Below are positions 1-8,461 of a DNA stretch of 64,000 bases, in pieces. The notes under the pieces were generated by a model. The model had not been told where the DNA came from and did not search any database. It saw only the letters and a list, made by a program, of their open reading frames with translations. The first letter of the stretch is position 1; the number at the start of each line of letters is the position of its first letter. Made by a program: the position numbers and the translations under genes. This DNA is from Pseudomonadota bacterium (GTDB lineage Bacteria; Myxococcota; Myxococcia; Myxococcales; Myxococcaceae), in assembly GCA_023426545.1 (NCBI GenBank), contig JAFAAN010000012.1, forward strand, positions 1 through 64,000, read 5' to 3'.

Positions 1-718
1 CGCGGGCGTCCCGGGCGGGCTGCGCGGCGCCGGGCGCCCACCAGTCCTTCCAGAAGGCGGGCAGGTCGAAGCGCTCGGGCCGGGTGAACGTCTCCTCGCG
101 CATGCGGGCACCCTCCACCCGAGCGCCCCGGTACACGCGCGGCGCTGGCTCTCCCGTGCTCGCGACCAGGTACCAGCGGTCCGCCTTGATGACGAGCGCG
201 TAGGGGGCCACCACCTTGCGGCTCGTCTTGCCGTCGAAGTCCCGGTACGTCAGGGACACGCGGCGATCCTGCCAGATGGCGTCGCGCAGCGTCGCCAGAT
301 GAGGCACGGCCTCCCGCTCTGGAAACCACGATGATGCGTCCACGTGGAGCCGCTGCCGGGCGTACTCCAGCGCGGGCTGCTGGAGCGTGGGCAGCGCCGC
401 CGCCAGCTTCACCAGCCCCGAGCGCAGCGCGGACGTCAGACCCAGGTCATCCAGGGCCCCCGGAGCCGCCACGGCCGCCAGGGCGTGCAGCTCGGCGCGG
501 GTGAAGCCGGTGAGCTGGGTGCGCCAGCCCTCCAGCAGCGCCACGCCGCCCGCGGCGCCTCGCGTCGCATACACCGGCACGCCTGCGCTGGAGAGCGCGT
601 CGAGGTCCCGGTGGATGGTGCGCTCGGAGACCTGGAGCTCGCGGGCGAGCTCGCCCGCCGTCATCTTCGGGCGCGTCTGGAGCAGCAAGGTCAGGCTGAA
701 GAGTCGGTCTGCACGCAT
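1..718 (-). CDS. WYL-domain transcriptional regulator (YafY/DeoR-like), C-terminus cut by window edge
   Basis: The first 239 residues are visible; the gene runs off the left end. It opens with a helix-turn-helix of the HTH_11 type (residues about 1-57, including MTAGELARELQVSERTIHRD). A linker follows, then a WYL region (about residues 150-225) with LTYRDFDGKTSRKVVAPYAL and RWYLVASTGE, the usual core of this ligand-sensing domain. Family knowledge: HTH-WYL proteins are one-component regulators, often sensing nucleic acid or small ligands. ATG at 718 is the only sensible start because the HTH begins at once. The gene diverges from uppS, and the 313-base gap between them holds an operator-like palindrome, so regulation of either side is possible. 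Target and ligand are not known. Confidence 0.85.
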   Translation of the reverse strand, partial: MRADRLFSLTLLLQTRPKMTAGELARELQVSERTIHRDLDALSSAGVPVYATRGAAGGVALLEGWRTQLTGFTRAELHALAAVAAPGALDDLGLTSALRSGLVKLAAALPTLQQPALEYARQRLHVDASSWFPEREAVPHLATLRDAIWQDRRVSLTYRDFDGKTSRKVVAPYALVIKADRWYLVASTGEPAPRVYRGARVEGARMREETFTRPERFDLPAFWKDWWAPGAAQPARDAR

Positions 719-1031
719 GGGCGGAGTCTGGGCGCACAATCATGACAGCCGATGTCAGGATTCCTTCCGTAGGGTGCGCGCATCAACCCGCTGCGGACGA
801 CGTTGGCGATGCCCCGTGACTCGGCGGAGTCGAGGCGCTGGCGTGCCCCGAATGTCCGCTCGAATGAAGGGCCCCAGGCTGAAGTCTCGACCACCTTGGA
901 CTACATGGTTGGCGGACCTGGCGGTATGGGACGGCTCAGCGCCACCGGGCGACCGACGAGGGCCCAACCGTGACGGTTGGGGCACGCGCCCGTGGACGGC
1001 GCGCGGCGGCATCGCTAGGGTGCGCGGCTTC
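719..1031. other. Divergent intergenic region between WYL regulator and uppS
   Basis: 313 bases without a convincing gene. An open frame reads through it into uppS, but it lacks family similarity upstream of residue 1 of uppS. The only structure I can support is the inverted repeat at 963-981, annotated separately. No clear -35/-10 pair was recognised. Confidence 0.5.
963..981. promoter_or_regulatory. Perfect inverted repeat, candidate operator
   Basis: CCCAACCGTGACGGTTGGG has two perfect 9-base arms around a single central G. A one-base centre suits a dimeric DNA-binding protein better than an RNA hairpin. It lies 51 bases before the uppS start and about 245 bases from the start of the divergent WYL regulator. 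The binding protein is unknown. Confidence 0.45.
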
Positions 1032-1823
1032 ATGGAACGCCCTTCAGTGATCTCCGCCCTCGAACAAGCCGTGAAGGCCCGGCCGATGCCGCGCCACGTG
1101 GGCATCATCATGGATGGCAACGGGCGATGGGCGGAGTCCCGGGGGTTGCCCCGGCTGGAAGGGCACCGGGAGGCCACGTCGAGCGTGCGGGAAGTGACGC
1201 GCACCGCGCGCCGGCTGGGCATCCAGGCGCTGACGCTCTATGCGTTCTCGTCTCAGAACTGGGCCCGTCCCGCGGAAGAGGTCGCTGGGCTGATGGACCT
1301 GCTGCGGGACTACCTGGAGCGGGAGCGCGCCGAAATCCTGGACAATGGCATCCGGCTGAACGCCATTGGTGACGTGGAACGGCTGCCCCGCTACGTGCGT
1401 GAGCCGCTGGACCGGCTCCGGGAGGACTCCGCGCACAACACCGGCATGGTGCTGTCGCTGGCGCTGTCCTACGGAGGACGGGAGGAGATACTGCACGCGG
1501 CGCGGCGGCTGGCCGAGGCCGTGGAGCGCGGCGAGCTGGTGGCGGGGCGGGTGGAGGAGAGCGACTTCGAGCAGTTCCTCTGGACGCAGGGACTGCCACC
1601 GCTGGACTTGATGGTGCGCACCAGCGGTGAGCTGCGCGTGTCCAACTTCTTGCTCTGGCAGATGGCGTACGCGGAGATGTGCTTCACCGACGCCTTGTGG
1701 CCGGACTTCCGTACTGACGAGTTCCTTCGCTGCGTGGCGCAGTATCAGCAGCGTGAGCGCCGTTTCGGGCTCACGTCGGCCCAGGTGCAGCGGGACGAGG
1801 CTCCTCAGCAGGCCAAGGCGTGA
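1032..1823 (+). CDS. uppS: Isoprenyl transferase (undecaprenyl diphosphate synthase)
   Basis: Cytosolic cis-prenyltransferase that extends farnesyl diphosphate with isopentenyl units to make the C55 lipid carrier for peptidoglycan and other envelope polymers. The 263-residue length is normal. The diagnostic HVGIIMDGNGRWA segment carries the catalytic Asp (D28). LTLYAFSSQNWARP and the C-terminal RTSGELRVSNFLLWQ, FTDALWPDF and RERRFG blocks are all present. I chose ATG 1032 because family similarity begins about there; the frame stays open much further upstream but that part reads as non-coding. The stop overlaps the GTG start of cdsA by four bases, so uppS-cdsA are very likely co-translated. 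Confidence 0.96.
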   Translation: MERPSVISALEQAVKARPMPRHVGIIMDGNGRWAESRGLPRLEGHREATSSVREVTRTARRLGIQALTLYAFSSQNWARPAEEVAGLMDLLRDYLERERAEILDNGIRLNAIGDVERLPRYVREPLDRLREDSAHNTGMVLSLALSYGGREEILHAARRLAEAVERGELVAGRVEESDFEQFLWTQGLPPLDLMVRTSGELRVSNFLLWQMAYAEMCFTDALWPDFRTDEFLRCVAQYQQRERRFGLTSAQVQRDEAPQQAKA

Positions 1824-2650
1824 ACGACAAGAACCGAAACCTCGTCATCCGCGTCGTCTCCGCGGTGACACTGCTGCCGCTGGTCATTCTGCTGCTCTTC
1901 CTCGGCGGTTACTGGAGCGCCGGGCTGTTCGGCCTCGCCGCCGCCGCGTGCGTGGCCGAGTACTACCTCATCGTCCAGAAGCGCCTGACGGTGGCCTCCT
2001 GGGTGGGGCTGGCCTTCGCGGTGGCGCTGCCCTTCCTGCCGCTGCATGACGCTTCGCGCACGGGCGAGATGGCCTTCTGGCTGACGGTCGTCTTCGCGTT
2101 CTTCGCGTGGATCTACCACCTGTTCAAGGGGCCGCTCGCCGAGGCGCCCACGCGGACGGCGCACCTGGTCAACGGCTTCCTGTACGGAGCGGTGGGTCTC
2201 ACGGCCATGTCGGCGCTCCGCCTGCTTCCGGACCACGGCCTGGCGTGGGCCATCTGTGCGCTGGTCATCACCTGGGCCAACGACACCGCCGCCTACTTCT
2301 TCGGCCGCTTCATGGGGAAGCGAAAGCTCTACCCGGAGGTCAGCCCCAACAAGACGTGGGAGGGCTTCTTCGGTGGGATGCTGGGCTCGGTGGGCGGCAT
2401 GTTCATCGCCCGTCAGTTCTTCTTCCCCGTGTTCACGGTGTGGGACTGCGTGATCCTCGGGGTGCTGGGCGGCATCCTGGGGCCGGTAGGGGACCTGTGT
2501 GAGTCCATGCTCAAGCGGGCCTATGGCGTGAAGGACTCGGGGGTGCTCATCCCGGGCCACGGCGGCGTGCTGGACCGCATCGACGCGCTGCTGTTCAACG
2601 CCCCGCTGGTGTTCGTCTACGTGCAGTTCGTCCGGGGCCTGTTGCCCTAG
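1820..2650 (+). CDS. cdsA: Phosphatidate cytidylyltransferase
   Basis: Integral membrane enzyme that makes CDP-diacylglycerol from phosphatidate and CTP, the branch point of bacterial phospholipid synthesis. The 276-residue protein has about eight hydrophobic segments. The C-terminal family signature is complete: SMLKRAYGVKDSG followed by PGHGGVLDRID. NDTAAYFFGRFMG and PNKTWEGF are also typical. It starts at GTG 1820 inside the uppS stop (GTGA). uppS-cdsA-rseP is a widespread bacterial gene order that groups lipid-carrier, phospholipid and envelope-stress functions. Confidence 0.95.
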   Translation: MNDKNRNLVIRVVSAVTLLPLVILLLFLGGYWSAGLFGLAAAACVAEYYLIVQKRLTVASWVGLAFAVALPFLPLHDASRTGEMAFWLTVVFAFFAWIYHLFKGPLAEAPTRTAHLVNGFLYGAVGLTAMSALRLLPDHGLAWAICALVITWANDTAAYFFGRFMGKRKLYPEVSPNKTWEGFFGGMLGSVGGMFIARQFFFPVFTVWDCVILGVLGGILGPVGDLCESMLKRAYGVKDSGVLIPGHGGVLDRIDALLFNAPLVFVYVQFVRGLLP

Positions 2651-2734
2651 GAGGCGCATTTTCCGGCTGCCCGGCTGCTCGGCGGGCCCGGTTGCGCGTT
2701 GTCCGCCCAGGCGCCCACGATTAGTGTTGCGCCC

Positions 2735-4369
2735 ATGCTCCAGAACATCGGGTTCTTCGTCATTCTGCTCGGCGTGCTCGTCACGGTGCACGAGCTTGGC
2801 CACTTCCTGGTGGCGAAGGCCTGTGGCGTAAAGGTCCTGAAGTTCTCCATCGGCTTCGGGCCGAAGCTGATCGGCTTCACCAAGGGGGAGACGGAGTACC
2901 AGATCGCCCTGCTCCCGCTGGGGGGCTACGTGAAGATGGCGGGAGACCTGCCCCACGAGGAGCTCAGCCCGGAGGAGGCCAGCCGGGGCTTCCTGGCGCA
3001 GCCGCCGTGGAAGCGCGGCCTCATCGTCCTGGCGGGGCCGGCCTTCAACCTCATCTTCCCCATCCTCGTCTATTTCTTCGTCTTCCTGGGCCCGCATCAG
3101 GCCACCTCCACCTACGTGGGCTCGGTGAGCCCGGGCACGCCCGCATATGCCGCCGGCATCCTCCCGGGAGACCGCGTGCTCTCCGTGGATGGCGAGGCGG
3201 TCCGCACCTTCACGGACATGCGCGACGCGCTGGTCGGGCGCTTCGAGCGGCCCATCCCCATCGTCCTGGAGCGCAACGGCCAGAAGCTGACGCTGGACGT
3301 GACGCCGAAGAAGCAGGTGGATGCGTCGCCCATCGACACGGTGGAGCGCGGCTCCATCGGCGTGGAGGCGGTGGCGAAGCCGGCCATCCTCGGAGTGCCC
3401 CCGGGCTCGGTGGCCGAGCAGGCGGGGCTGCGCACCTTCGACCGCATCCTGGCCCTCAATGGCGTGAGCGTTGAGACGGAGGGGCGCCTCCAGCAGGAGC
3501 TGGACAAGTACGCGGAGGGCACGCCCCTGGAGCTCACCGTCCGGCGCATGGCCCCGGTGGCGGCGGGCGCCGTGACGGGCCGGGTGCCCACGGTGCTGAA
3601 GCTCACCGTGCCGAAGCAGGCGGGCGTGGGGCTGGCGACGGTGGGCGCGGAGACGTCGGACCTGTACCTGGCCACCGTGGCGCCCGGGAGCGCGGCGGAG
3701 AAGGGGGGCCTGCGGCCGGGCGACCGCGTCATCGCCCTGGATGGCAAGAAGCTGCAGTCGTTCGTCGAGCTGTCCATGGCGCTGAACTCCCTGCAGGAGC
3801 GCTCCTTCCAGCTGACGTGGCGGGGCGTGGACGGCGGCGAGCGCACGGAGACGCTGGCGCAGGCGCCGCTGAAGACGGAGGACGAGATGGGCACGGCGAC
3901 GTCCCCCATCGTCCTGGGCGTGCGCAACTGGGTGCTCTCCGCGGCGGACATGCCGGTCCTGGACGAGGTGACGGTGCACCTGGGGCCGGGGGAGGCGCTG
4001 AAGCAGGCCGCGCTCATCGTCCCGAAGATCGTCGGGCAGATGGTGCGCGTCCTCGGTGGGCTGGTGGTGGGCTCGGTGCCGCTGAACACCGTGGGCGGCC
4101 CCATCATGATGTACCAGCTGGCGTCCAAGAGCGCCGAGCAGGGCCTGGACAGCTTCCTCCACCTCATGGCGCTCATCTCCATCAACCTGGGCGTGATGAA
4201 CCTGCTGCCCATCCCCGTGCTGGACGGCTTCCACCTGCTCTCCGCCGCCTGGGAGGGAATTCGCCGCCGCCCCATCCCTGTTCGCGTCCGCGAGGTGGCC
4301 AACATGGTGGGGCTGGCGCTGCTCGTCCTGCTGATGCTGTTGGCCGTGACCAACGACATCACCCGCTAG
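2735..4369 (+). CDS. rseP: RIP metalloprotease RseP (site-2 protease) with three PDZ domains
   Basis: Intramembrane zinc protease of family M50, known in other bacteria for releasing anti-sigma factors or clearing signal peptides. The zinc motif HELGH is at residues 19-23 in the first membrane helix, and NLLPIPVLDG near residue 489 supplies the third ligand. Between them lie three PDZ-like units, each with a GD/FDRV(I)xxxxG core, starting near residues 127, 217 and 310. The usual E. coli-type enzyme has two and about 450 residues, against 544 here. I chose ATG 2735, immediately before the first helix; the frame is open back to a GTG at 2699. It follows cdsA by 84 bases. Confidence 0.93.
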   Translation: MLQNIGFFVILLGVLVTVHELGHFLVAKACGVKVLKFSIGFGPKLIGFTKGETEYQIALLPLGGYVKMAGDLPHEELSPEEASRGFLAQPPWKRGLIVLAGPAFNLIFPILVYFFVFLGPHQATSTYVGSVSPGTPAYAAGILPGDRVLSVDGEAVRTFTDMRDALVGRFERPIPIVLERNGQKLTLDVTPKKQVDASPIDTVERGSIGVEAVAKPAILGVPPGSVAEQAGLRTFDRILALNGVSVETEGRLQQELDKYAEGTPLELTVRRMAPVAAGAVTGRVPTVLKLTVPKQAGVGLATVGAETSDLYLATVAPGSAAEKGGLRPGDRVIALDGKKLQSFVELSMALNSLQERSFQLTWRGVDGGERTETLAQAPLKTEDEMGTATSPIVLGVRNWVLSAADMPVLDEVTVHLGPGEALKQAALIVPKIVGQMVRVLGGLVVGSVPLNTVGGPIMMYQLASKSAEQGLDSFLHLMALISINLGVMNLLPIPVLDGFHLLSAAWEGIRRRPIPVRVREVANMVGLALLVLLMLLAVTNDITR

Positions 4370-4376
4370 AGGGCGC

Positions 4377-4871
4377 ATGCGAGGAACTGCCGTTGCCGGA
4401 CTGCTCTGGGTGGTCTTCATCTCCGCCTGCGCCTCGCGGGCGGCGAAGCCCGACGCGGAGGAGTCCGCCAGACGCTCCCCGAGGGCTCGCGGCAGCACGC
4501 CCGGCGTGACGAAGCGCGGGCAGATGCCGCGCTCATACCTGGGCGAGGGGTTGGCGTCCTTCTATGGGCCGGGGCTGCACGGACGGTCCACCGCCAGCGG
4601 CGAGCGCTTCGACCAGGAGGCGATGACGGCGGCGCACCGCAAGCTGCGCTTCGGCTCGTGCCTGCGCGTGGTGAACATGGAGAACGGCCGCGCGGTGAAG
4701 GTGCGGGTGAATGACCGGGGCCCCTTTGTCGAGGGCCGCATCGTCGACCTGTCCCGAGGCGCCGCGCGGAAGCTGGACATGCTGGACAAGGGCGTGGTGC
4801 GCGTGCGGCTGTACCGTTGCAACGACCGCTTGTCGGAGATTCCCCAGGCAATGTGGGCCGCGCCGGTGTAG
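4377..4871 (+). CDS. RlpA-like septal ring lipoprotein (double-psi beta-barrel)
   Basis: A 164-residue protein with a lipoprotein signal (VVFISAC, modified Cys about residue 19) and an RlpA-type double-psi beta-barrel. The barrel motifs are GLASFYGPGLHGRSTASGE, MTAAHRKLRFGS and VKVRVNDRGPF, with DLSRGAA later. RlpA proteins are outer-membrane-attached and in some bacteria cleave peptidoglycan strands lacking stem peptides. There is no SPOR domain, so septal targeting is not evident. The gene begins 7 bases after the rseP stop and its own stop touches the GTG of tsaB, placing it in the same run. Confidence 0.85.
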   Translation: MRGTAVAGLLWVVFISACASRAAKPDAEESARRSPRARGSTPGVTKRGQMPRSYLGEGLASFYGPGLHGRSTASGERFDQEAMTAAHRKLRFGSCLRVVNMENGRAVKVRVNDRGPFVEGRIVDLSRGAARKLDMLDKGVVRVRLYRCNDRLSEIPQAMWAAPV

Positions 4872-5620
4872 TGAGCCGTCCCATGTTTCTCGCGCTGGAC
4901 ACCTCGACGTTGACCCTGTCGCTGGCCCTGGTGGAGCGTGAGCCCGGAGGCGGGCTGCGCACCCTGGAGCACGTGGTGGTGGGGCCGCCGCGAAAGCAGA
5001 GCGAGCTGTTGCCCGGCATCGTCGGAGAGCTGCTCGCGAGGCACGGCGCCACGCTCTCCGCCCTGGAGGGGCTGGTGGTGGGGCTGGGGCCGGGCTCCTT
5101 CACGGGGCTGCGCATCGGCCTGGCCACGGTGAAGTCGCTGGCCTACGCGACGGGACTGAAGGTGGCTGGGGCCGCATCGCTGGCCGCGGTGGCGCTGGAG
5201 GGCCCTGAGGGCGTGCCGCTGTACTGCCTGGCGGTGGCGCGCAAGGACGACCTGTACCTGGGGGCCTATGTGCGCCGGGGCGGGGCGGTGGAGCCGCTGG
5301 AGCCGGAGACGGCCATGTCGCCCGCGGAGGTGGCCACGCGCATGGCGGCCGAGCCCCGGGCGGTGGCGCTGGGGCCGGCGCTGGGAGACTACCGAGCCGC
5401 CCTGGAGTCGCACGGCGTGGCGCCGCACCGGCTGCTGGCGGCGCCGTCCTTCCCGTCGGCGGTGGCGCTGGCGCAGCTGGCGCGCTTCCCGGAGCAGCAG
5501 ACGCTGGAGGCGCTCTTCGCCATGGAGCCGCACTACGTGCGGGCCTCCGAGCCGGAGCGCAACCCGAAGTTCCCGCCGCTGCCCGGTCCGGCGCCCACCG
5601 CACGGTTGAAGGAAGACTGA
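4871..5620 (+). CDS. tsaB: tRNA threonylcarbamoyladenosine biosynthesis protein TsaB
   Basis: Actin/Hsp70-fold partner of TsaD in the complex that puts the t6A modification on tRNAs reading ANN codons. FLALDTSTLTLSLALV at the N-terminus and VGLGPGSFTGLRIGLATVKS near residue 75 are the recognised TsaB signatures. A GTG at 4871 overlaps the upstream stop by one base and gives 249 residues. An ATG at 4883 gives 245 residues beginning MFLALDTST and is equally credible; neither has a strong ribosome binding site. The C-terminal part is less conserved, as usual for the family. Confidence 0.9.
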   Translation: MSRPMFLALDTSTLTLSLALVEREPGGGLRTLEHVVVGPPRKQSELLPGIVGELLARHGATLSALEGLVVGLGPGSFTGLRIGLATVKSLAYATGLKVAGAASLAAVALEGPEGVPLYCLAVARKDDLYLGAYVRRGGAVEPLEPETAMSPAEVATRMAAEPRAVALGPALGDYRAALESHGVAPHRLLAAPSFPSAVALAQLARFPEQQTLEALFAMEPHYVRASEPERNPKFPPLPGPAPTARLKED

Positions 5621-5672
5621 GGCGTCGCGTGGCGCTCGCGCTCCCGGGCCCCGGTGGCGTAAAGGACGCGCC

Positions 5673-6707
5673 ATGAGAGACGACTTGACGATTGGCGTGG
5701 TGGGCGCGACGGGCGTGGTGGGCCGCGAGGTGCTCGCCGCGCTGTACGCGCAGGACGTGCCCGCCGAGCGCGTGCGCGCCTTCGGCTCCGAGCGCTCGAA
5801 GGGCATGGAGGTGGAGTACGGCGAGGACTCGCTGGAGGTGGAGCGCGCGACGCCGGACGCCTTCCGCGGGCTGAAGCTGGTGCTCCTGGCCACTCCGGCC
5901 GAGGCGTCACGCACGCTGGCGCAGGCCGCGCAGGCCACGGGCGCGTGGGTGGTGGATGCCAGCACCGCCTTCCGGGGGGACGGCAACGTCCCCTTGGTGC
6001 TGCCGGGCTTCAACGCCGACGCGCTCGGCGCCGGCTTCACCTTCAAGGGCCGCATCGTCTGTCTGCCAGGCGCCGTCACCACCGCCGCGGTGCACGTGGT
6101 GGAGCCGCTGCGCAAGGCCTTCGGCGTGGTCCGCGCGCAGGTGACAGCGCTGATGTCGGTGTCCAGCGCGGGCGTGCGCGGCGTGGCGGAGCTGGAGAAG
6201 CAGACCGCGGACCTGATGTCCGGCCGTGAGCCGGAGCCGCACGTCTTCCCGCATCGCGTGGGGTTCAACCTGGTGCCCCAAGCGGGAGGCTTCATGGTGA
6301 ACTCCCCGTGGACGGAGGAGGAGGGCGGCTGGACGCTGGAGGCGGCCCGGCTCTTCTCGTCCAGGGGGGACGTGCCCGTCATCGCAGGGACGGCGGTGCT
6401 GGTGCCGTCCTTCTATGGGCACGGCCTCACCCTCAACGTGCAGCTCAAGAAGCCGGGCCCGGTGGAGCAGGTGCGCGCGGCGCTCAAGACGTCCTCCGTC
6501 CTGAAGGTGCTGGACGTGCCCGGGGAGCGGGTCTACCCCATGCCCATGCTCGTCACCTCGGACCCGGCGGTGCACGTGGGCCGGGTGCGCGCCTTCCCCC
6601 AGGCTCCGGAGTGGGTGACGCTCTTCGCCGCGGTGGACAACGCCAGCCGGGGCGCCGCCCTCAACCTGGTGGAGGCCGGGCTCCGCCTGGCCGAACGCCC
6701 CGCCTGA
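5673..6707 (+). CDS. Usg-like aspartate-semialdehyde dehydrogenase homologue lacking the catalytic Cys
   Basis: A 344-residue member of the Asd fold: GVVGATGVVGREVL is the NADP-binding loop, and VSSAGVRG, GFNLVPQ and FYGHGLTLNV are in the expected places. In active Asd the nucleophile sits in an NC(S/T)T motif. Here the aligned stretch reads CLPGAVTTA (Cys at residue 130, then PGAVTT), with Ala134 where Cys should be. The nearby Cys130 is not in the usual position. E. coli Usg has lost the same residue and resembles this protein. I infer a non-dehydrogenase role; annotating it as asd would be risky. It stands 52 bases after tsaB. Confidence 0.75.
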   Translation: MRDDLTIGVVGATGVVGREVLAALYAQDVPAERVRAFGSERSKGMEVEYGEDSLEVERATPDAFRGLKLVLLATPAEASRTLAQAAQATGAWVVDASTAFRGDGNVPLVLPGFNADALGAGFTFKGRIVCLPGAVTTAAVHVVEPLRKAFGVVRAQVTALMSVSSAGVRGVAELEKQTADLMSGREPEPHVFPHRVGFNLVPQAGGFMVNSPWTEEEGGWTLEAARLFSSRGDVPVIAGTAVLVPSFYGHGLTLNVQLKKPGPVEQVRAALKTSSVLKVLDVPGERVYPMPMLVTSDPAVHVGRVRAFPQAPEWVTLFAAVDNASRGAALNLVEAGLRLAERPA

Positions 6708-6832
6708 CAAATTGGCAAAGGGATGGGAGCCGTCCTGCCTGTTTGGCGCGGTGGGGCGGCTCGCGCGACGTGACTTCCAGCGGACGGGAAGGCGTTTCAT
6801 GTGGCCTCGCGCTTGCTAACCTGGGCGTACCC

Positions 6833-7729
6833 ATGCGCCTCTCTTTCGTTGGCCTCTTGCTCTTCGCGTCGACTGCTCTGGGACAGTCCGTGACGTTCTC
6901 CGCTACGGGCGACATCATCCAGAACGATGAGATCGTTGTTTCCCGGCAGAACTGCGATCTGGATCGCACTGTCAACTGGTCGCGTGCGGGCACTTCCTGC
7001 GATGCGGTTGTCATCTGGCTCTCCAATGAGGCCAACTGCACCGGAGATCCCGGAGCGGGAGATTTGTCGCTGGAGGAAATCCCGCTCACCGATAACCGAA
7101 ACACGGGGACCGTGACGCTCAACGCGTCCCGGGCGCTCGCCGCTGACGGCGCCACGTGTCAATCCCAGACGACGACCAAGAAGTTCCGCCTTTGTGCCAG
7201 CACCAAGCGCTTTGCACAGCTCAGCGGCTGCGAGTCGACGAGCGTTTCGATTGGGACGCCCAGCATCAACTTCGTCTTCGACCCGGAACCCCCTGCAGCG
7301 CCGGAGGCTCCGACCGTCACGGGGCTGGACGCCGCGTTGAGTGTCGCCGTCAAGGTTCCGAGTGATGCGGCGCTCATGGAGGTTCAGGTCTTCACGCTCA
7401 AAGCAGGGGAGGACGGTGGTGTGGGCACGGGGGAACTGGTCACGACGAAGGAGCAGGTCTCGGCGAACACGGTCTTCCGGATGAGCGAGGGGCTTGAGAA
7501 CGGCGTCGAGTACGCTGTCCAGGCCATTGCCATCGACAGGGCAGGCAACCGGAGCGAGCCGTCGCCCCTGACGACGGGGACGCCCGTTGCGAGCAGTGGG
7601 TTTTACGAGGGGTACATCGGTGCTGGCGGCGCCGAAACAGGTGGCTGTGCCGCAGCGGGTGGTGGCATCACGGGATGCGCGGTGCTCGCGTCCCTCGGAA
7701 TCTGGCTGTCGAGGAGGAAGCGGTCATGA
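6833..7729 (+). CDS. Secreted protein with fibronectin-like domain and MYXO-CTERM-like anchor
   Basis: 298 residues. A signal peptide (MRLSFVGLLLFASTALGQ) is followed by a Cys-containing beta-rich region. A fibronectin type III-like segment comes next (about residues 155-250, ending VEYAVQAIAIDRAGNRSEPSP). The C-terminus is Gly-rich with a Cys, a hydrophobic helix and SRRKRS, the layout of the MYXO-CTERM sorting signal. Family knowledge: such tails are processed for surface anchoring in myxobacteria. The stop overlaps the ATG of the next gene (ATGA). As a pair they recall what I remember as the MXAN_2561/MXAN_2562 families, but I could not check this. I chose ATG 6833 for its signal peptide; the open frame upstream is spurious. 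Confidence 0.75.
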   Translation: MRLSFVGLLLFASTALGQSVTFSATGDIIQNDEIVVSRQNCDLDRTVNWSRAGTSCDAVVIWLSNEANCTGDPGAGDLSLEEIPLTDNRNTGTVTLNASRALAADGATCQSQTTTKKFRLCASTKRFAQLSGCESTSVSIGTPSINFVFDPEPPAAPEAPTVTGLDAALSVAVKVPSDAALMEVQVFTLKAGEDGGVGTGELVTTKEQVSANTVFRMSEGLENGVEYAVQAIAIDRAGNRSEPSPLTTGTPVASSGFYEGYIGAGGAETGGCAAAGGGITGCAVLASLGIWLSRRKRS

Positions 7730-8454
7730 GTCGGGCATCGGCCCTGGGGGTCGCGGCATTGCTCGCCGCGCTGCCCGCCTTGGGACAGGAAACGGTCGTG
7801 ATGGAGGAGGAAGTCTCGTTGCGCTCGCCGCGCACCGGAGGCATCCAGTTCCGCCTCGGCGGCTACAAACCCCTCATCGATGAAGAGCCGGGGCTCACTG
7901 GCACGCCGTACAAGGATTTCTTCGGCGACGAGTCGCTGCTGACGTTCGAGGCGGAGCTCCAGCGTTACTTCTACCAAGGCGTGGGCACCGCGGGTGTGGG
8001 CTTCTCCGCCGGCTACGGTGAGAAGTACGGCACGGCGCGGCTGGCCTCGGGCGCGCCCGCGGCGGAGCGCACCTCACTGCGTCTGGTGCCCCTGGGCCTC
8101 AACGTATTCTACAAGTTCGACTACGCCGCCTTCGAGTGGGGCATCCCACTGGTTCCCTACGGCAAGCTGGGGCTCATCTACACGCCATGGTGGGTGACCA
8201 AGGGTGCCGGCACGGAGTCGGTGGGAGGCAACCGGGCCTCGGGCGGCAAGTGGGGCTGGGGCGCCACGGGAGGCGTGGCCTTCCTGCTGGACGTGCTCGA
8301 ACCGCGCTTCGCACGCGACTTCGACTCCGACCTCGGCGTGAACCACAGCTATATCTTCGCTGAGTACACCTATGCGGATGTGGACAACTTCGGCGGGGCC
8401 GGGCTGAACCTGTCCAGCCGGCGCTGGATGTTCGGACTGGCGCTGGACTACTAA
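7726..8454 (+). CDS. Outer-membrane beta-barrel protein
   Basis: 242 residues with a signal peptide (ALGVAALLAALPALGQ). Alternating aromatic/small-residue strands follow: FRLGGYKPLID, AELQRYFYQGVGTAGVGFSAGY, FYKFDYAAFEWGIPLVPYGKLG and the terminal RRWMFGLALDY, which ends in an aromatic as barrels do. Length and strand count suggest an 8- to 10-stranded barrel. The start at 7726 is supported by GAGGAGGAAG seven bases before and by the 4-base overlap with the preceding MYXO-CTERM protein, so the two products probably act together. Specific function is unknown. Confidence 0.8.
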   Translation: MSRASALGVAALLAALPALGQETVVMEEEVSLRSPRTGGIQFRLGGYKPLIDEEPGLTGTPYKDFFGDESLLTFEAELQRYFYQGVGTAGVGFSAGYGEKYGTARLASGAPAAERTSLRLVPLGLNVFYKFDYAAFEWGIPLVPYGKLGLIYTPWWVTKGAGTESVGGNRASGGKWGWGATGGVAFLLDVLEPRFARDFDSDLGVNHSYIFAEYTYADVDNFGGAGLNLSSRRWMFGLALDY

Positions 8455-8461
8455 GCGGCTC

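Noticed and set aside
387..1031. Open frame continuing upstream of uppS
   Set aside because: The segment before ATG 1032 is an Arg/Ser-rich shadow of the opposite WYL gene and of non-coding sequence; family similarity starts at the chosen ATG.
1805..4498. An 897-codon open frame on the minus strand opposite cdsA and rseP
   Set aside because: The translation is a His/Arg/Glu-rich low-complexity string with no motif, typical of high-GC antisense frames; cdsA and rseP are certain.
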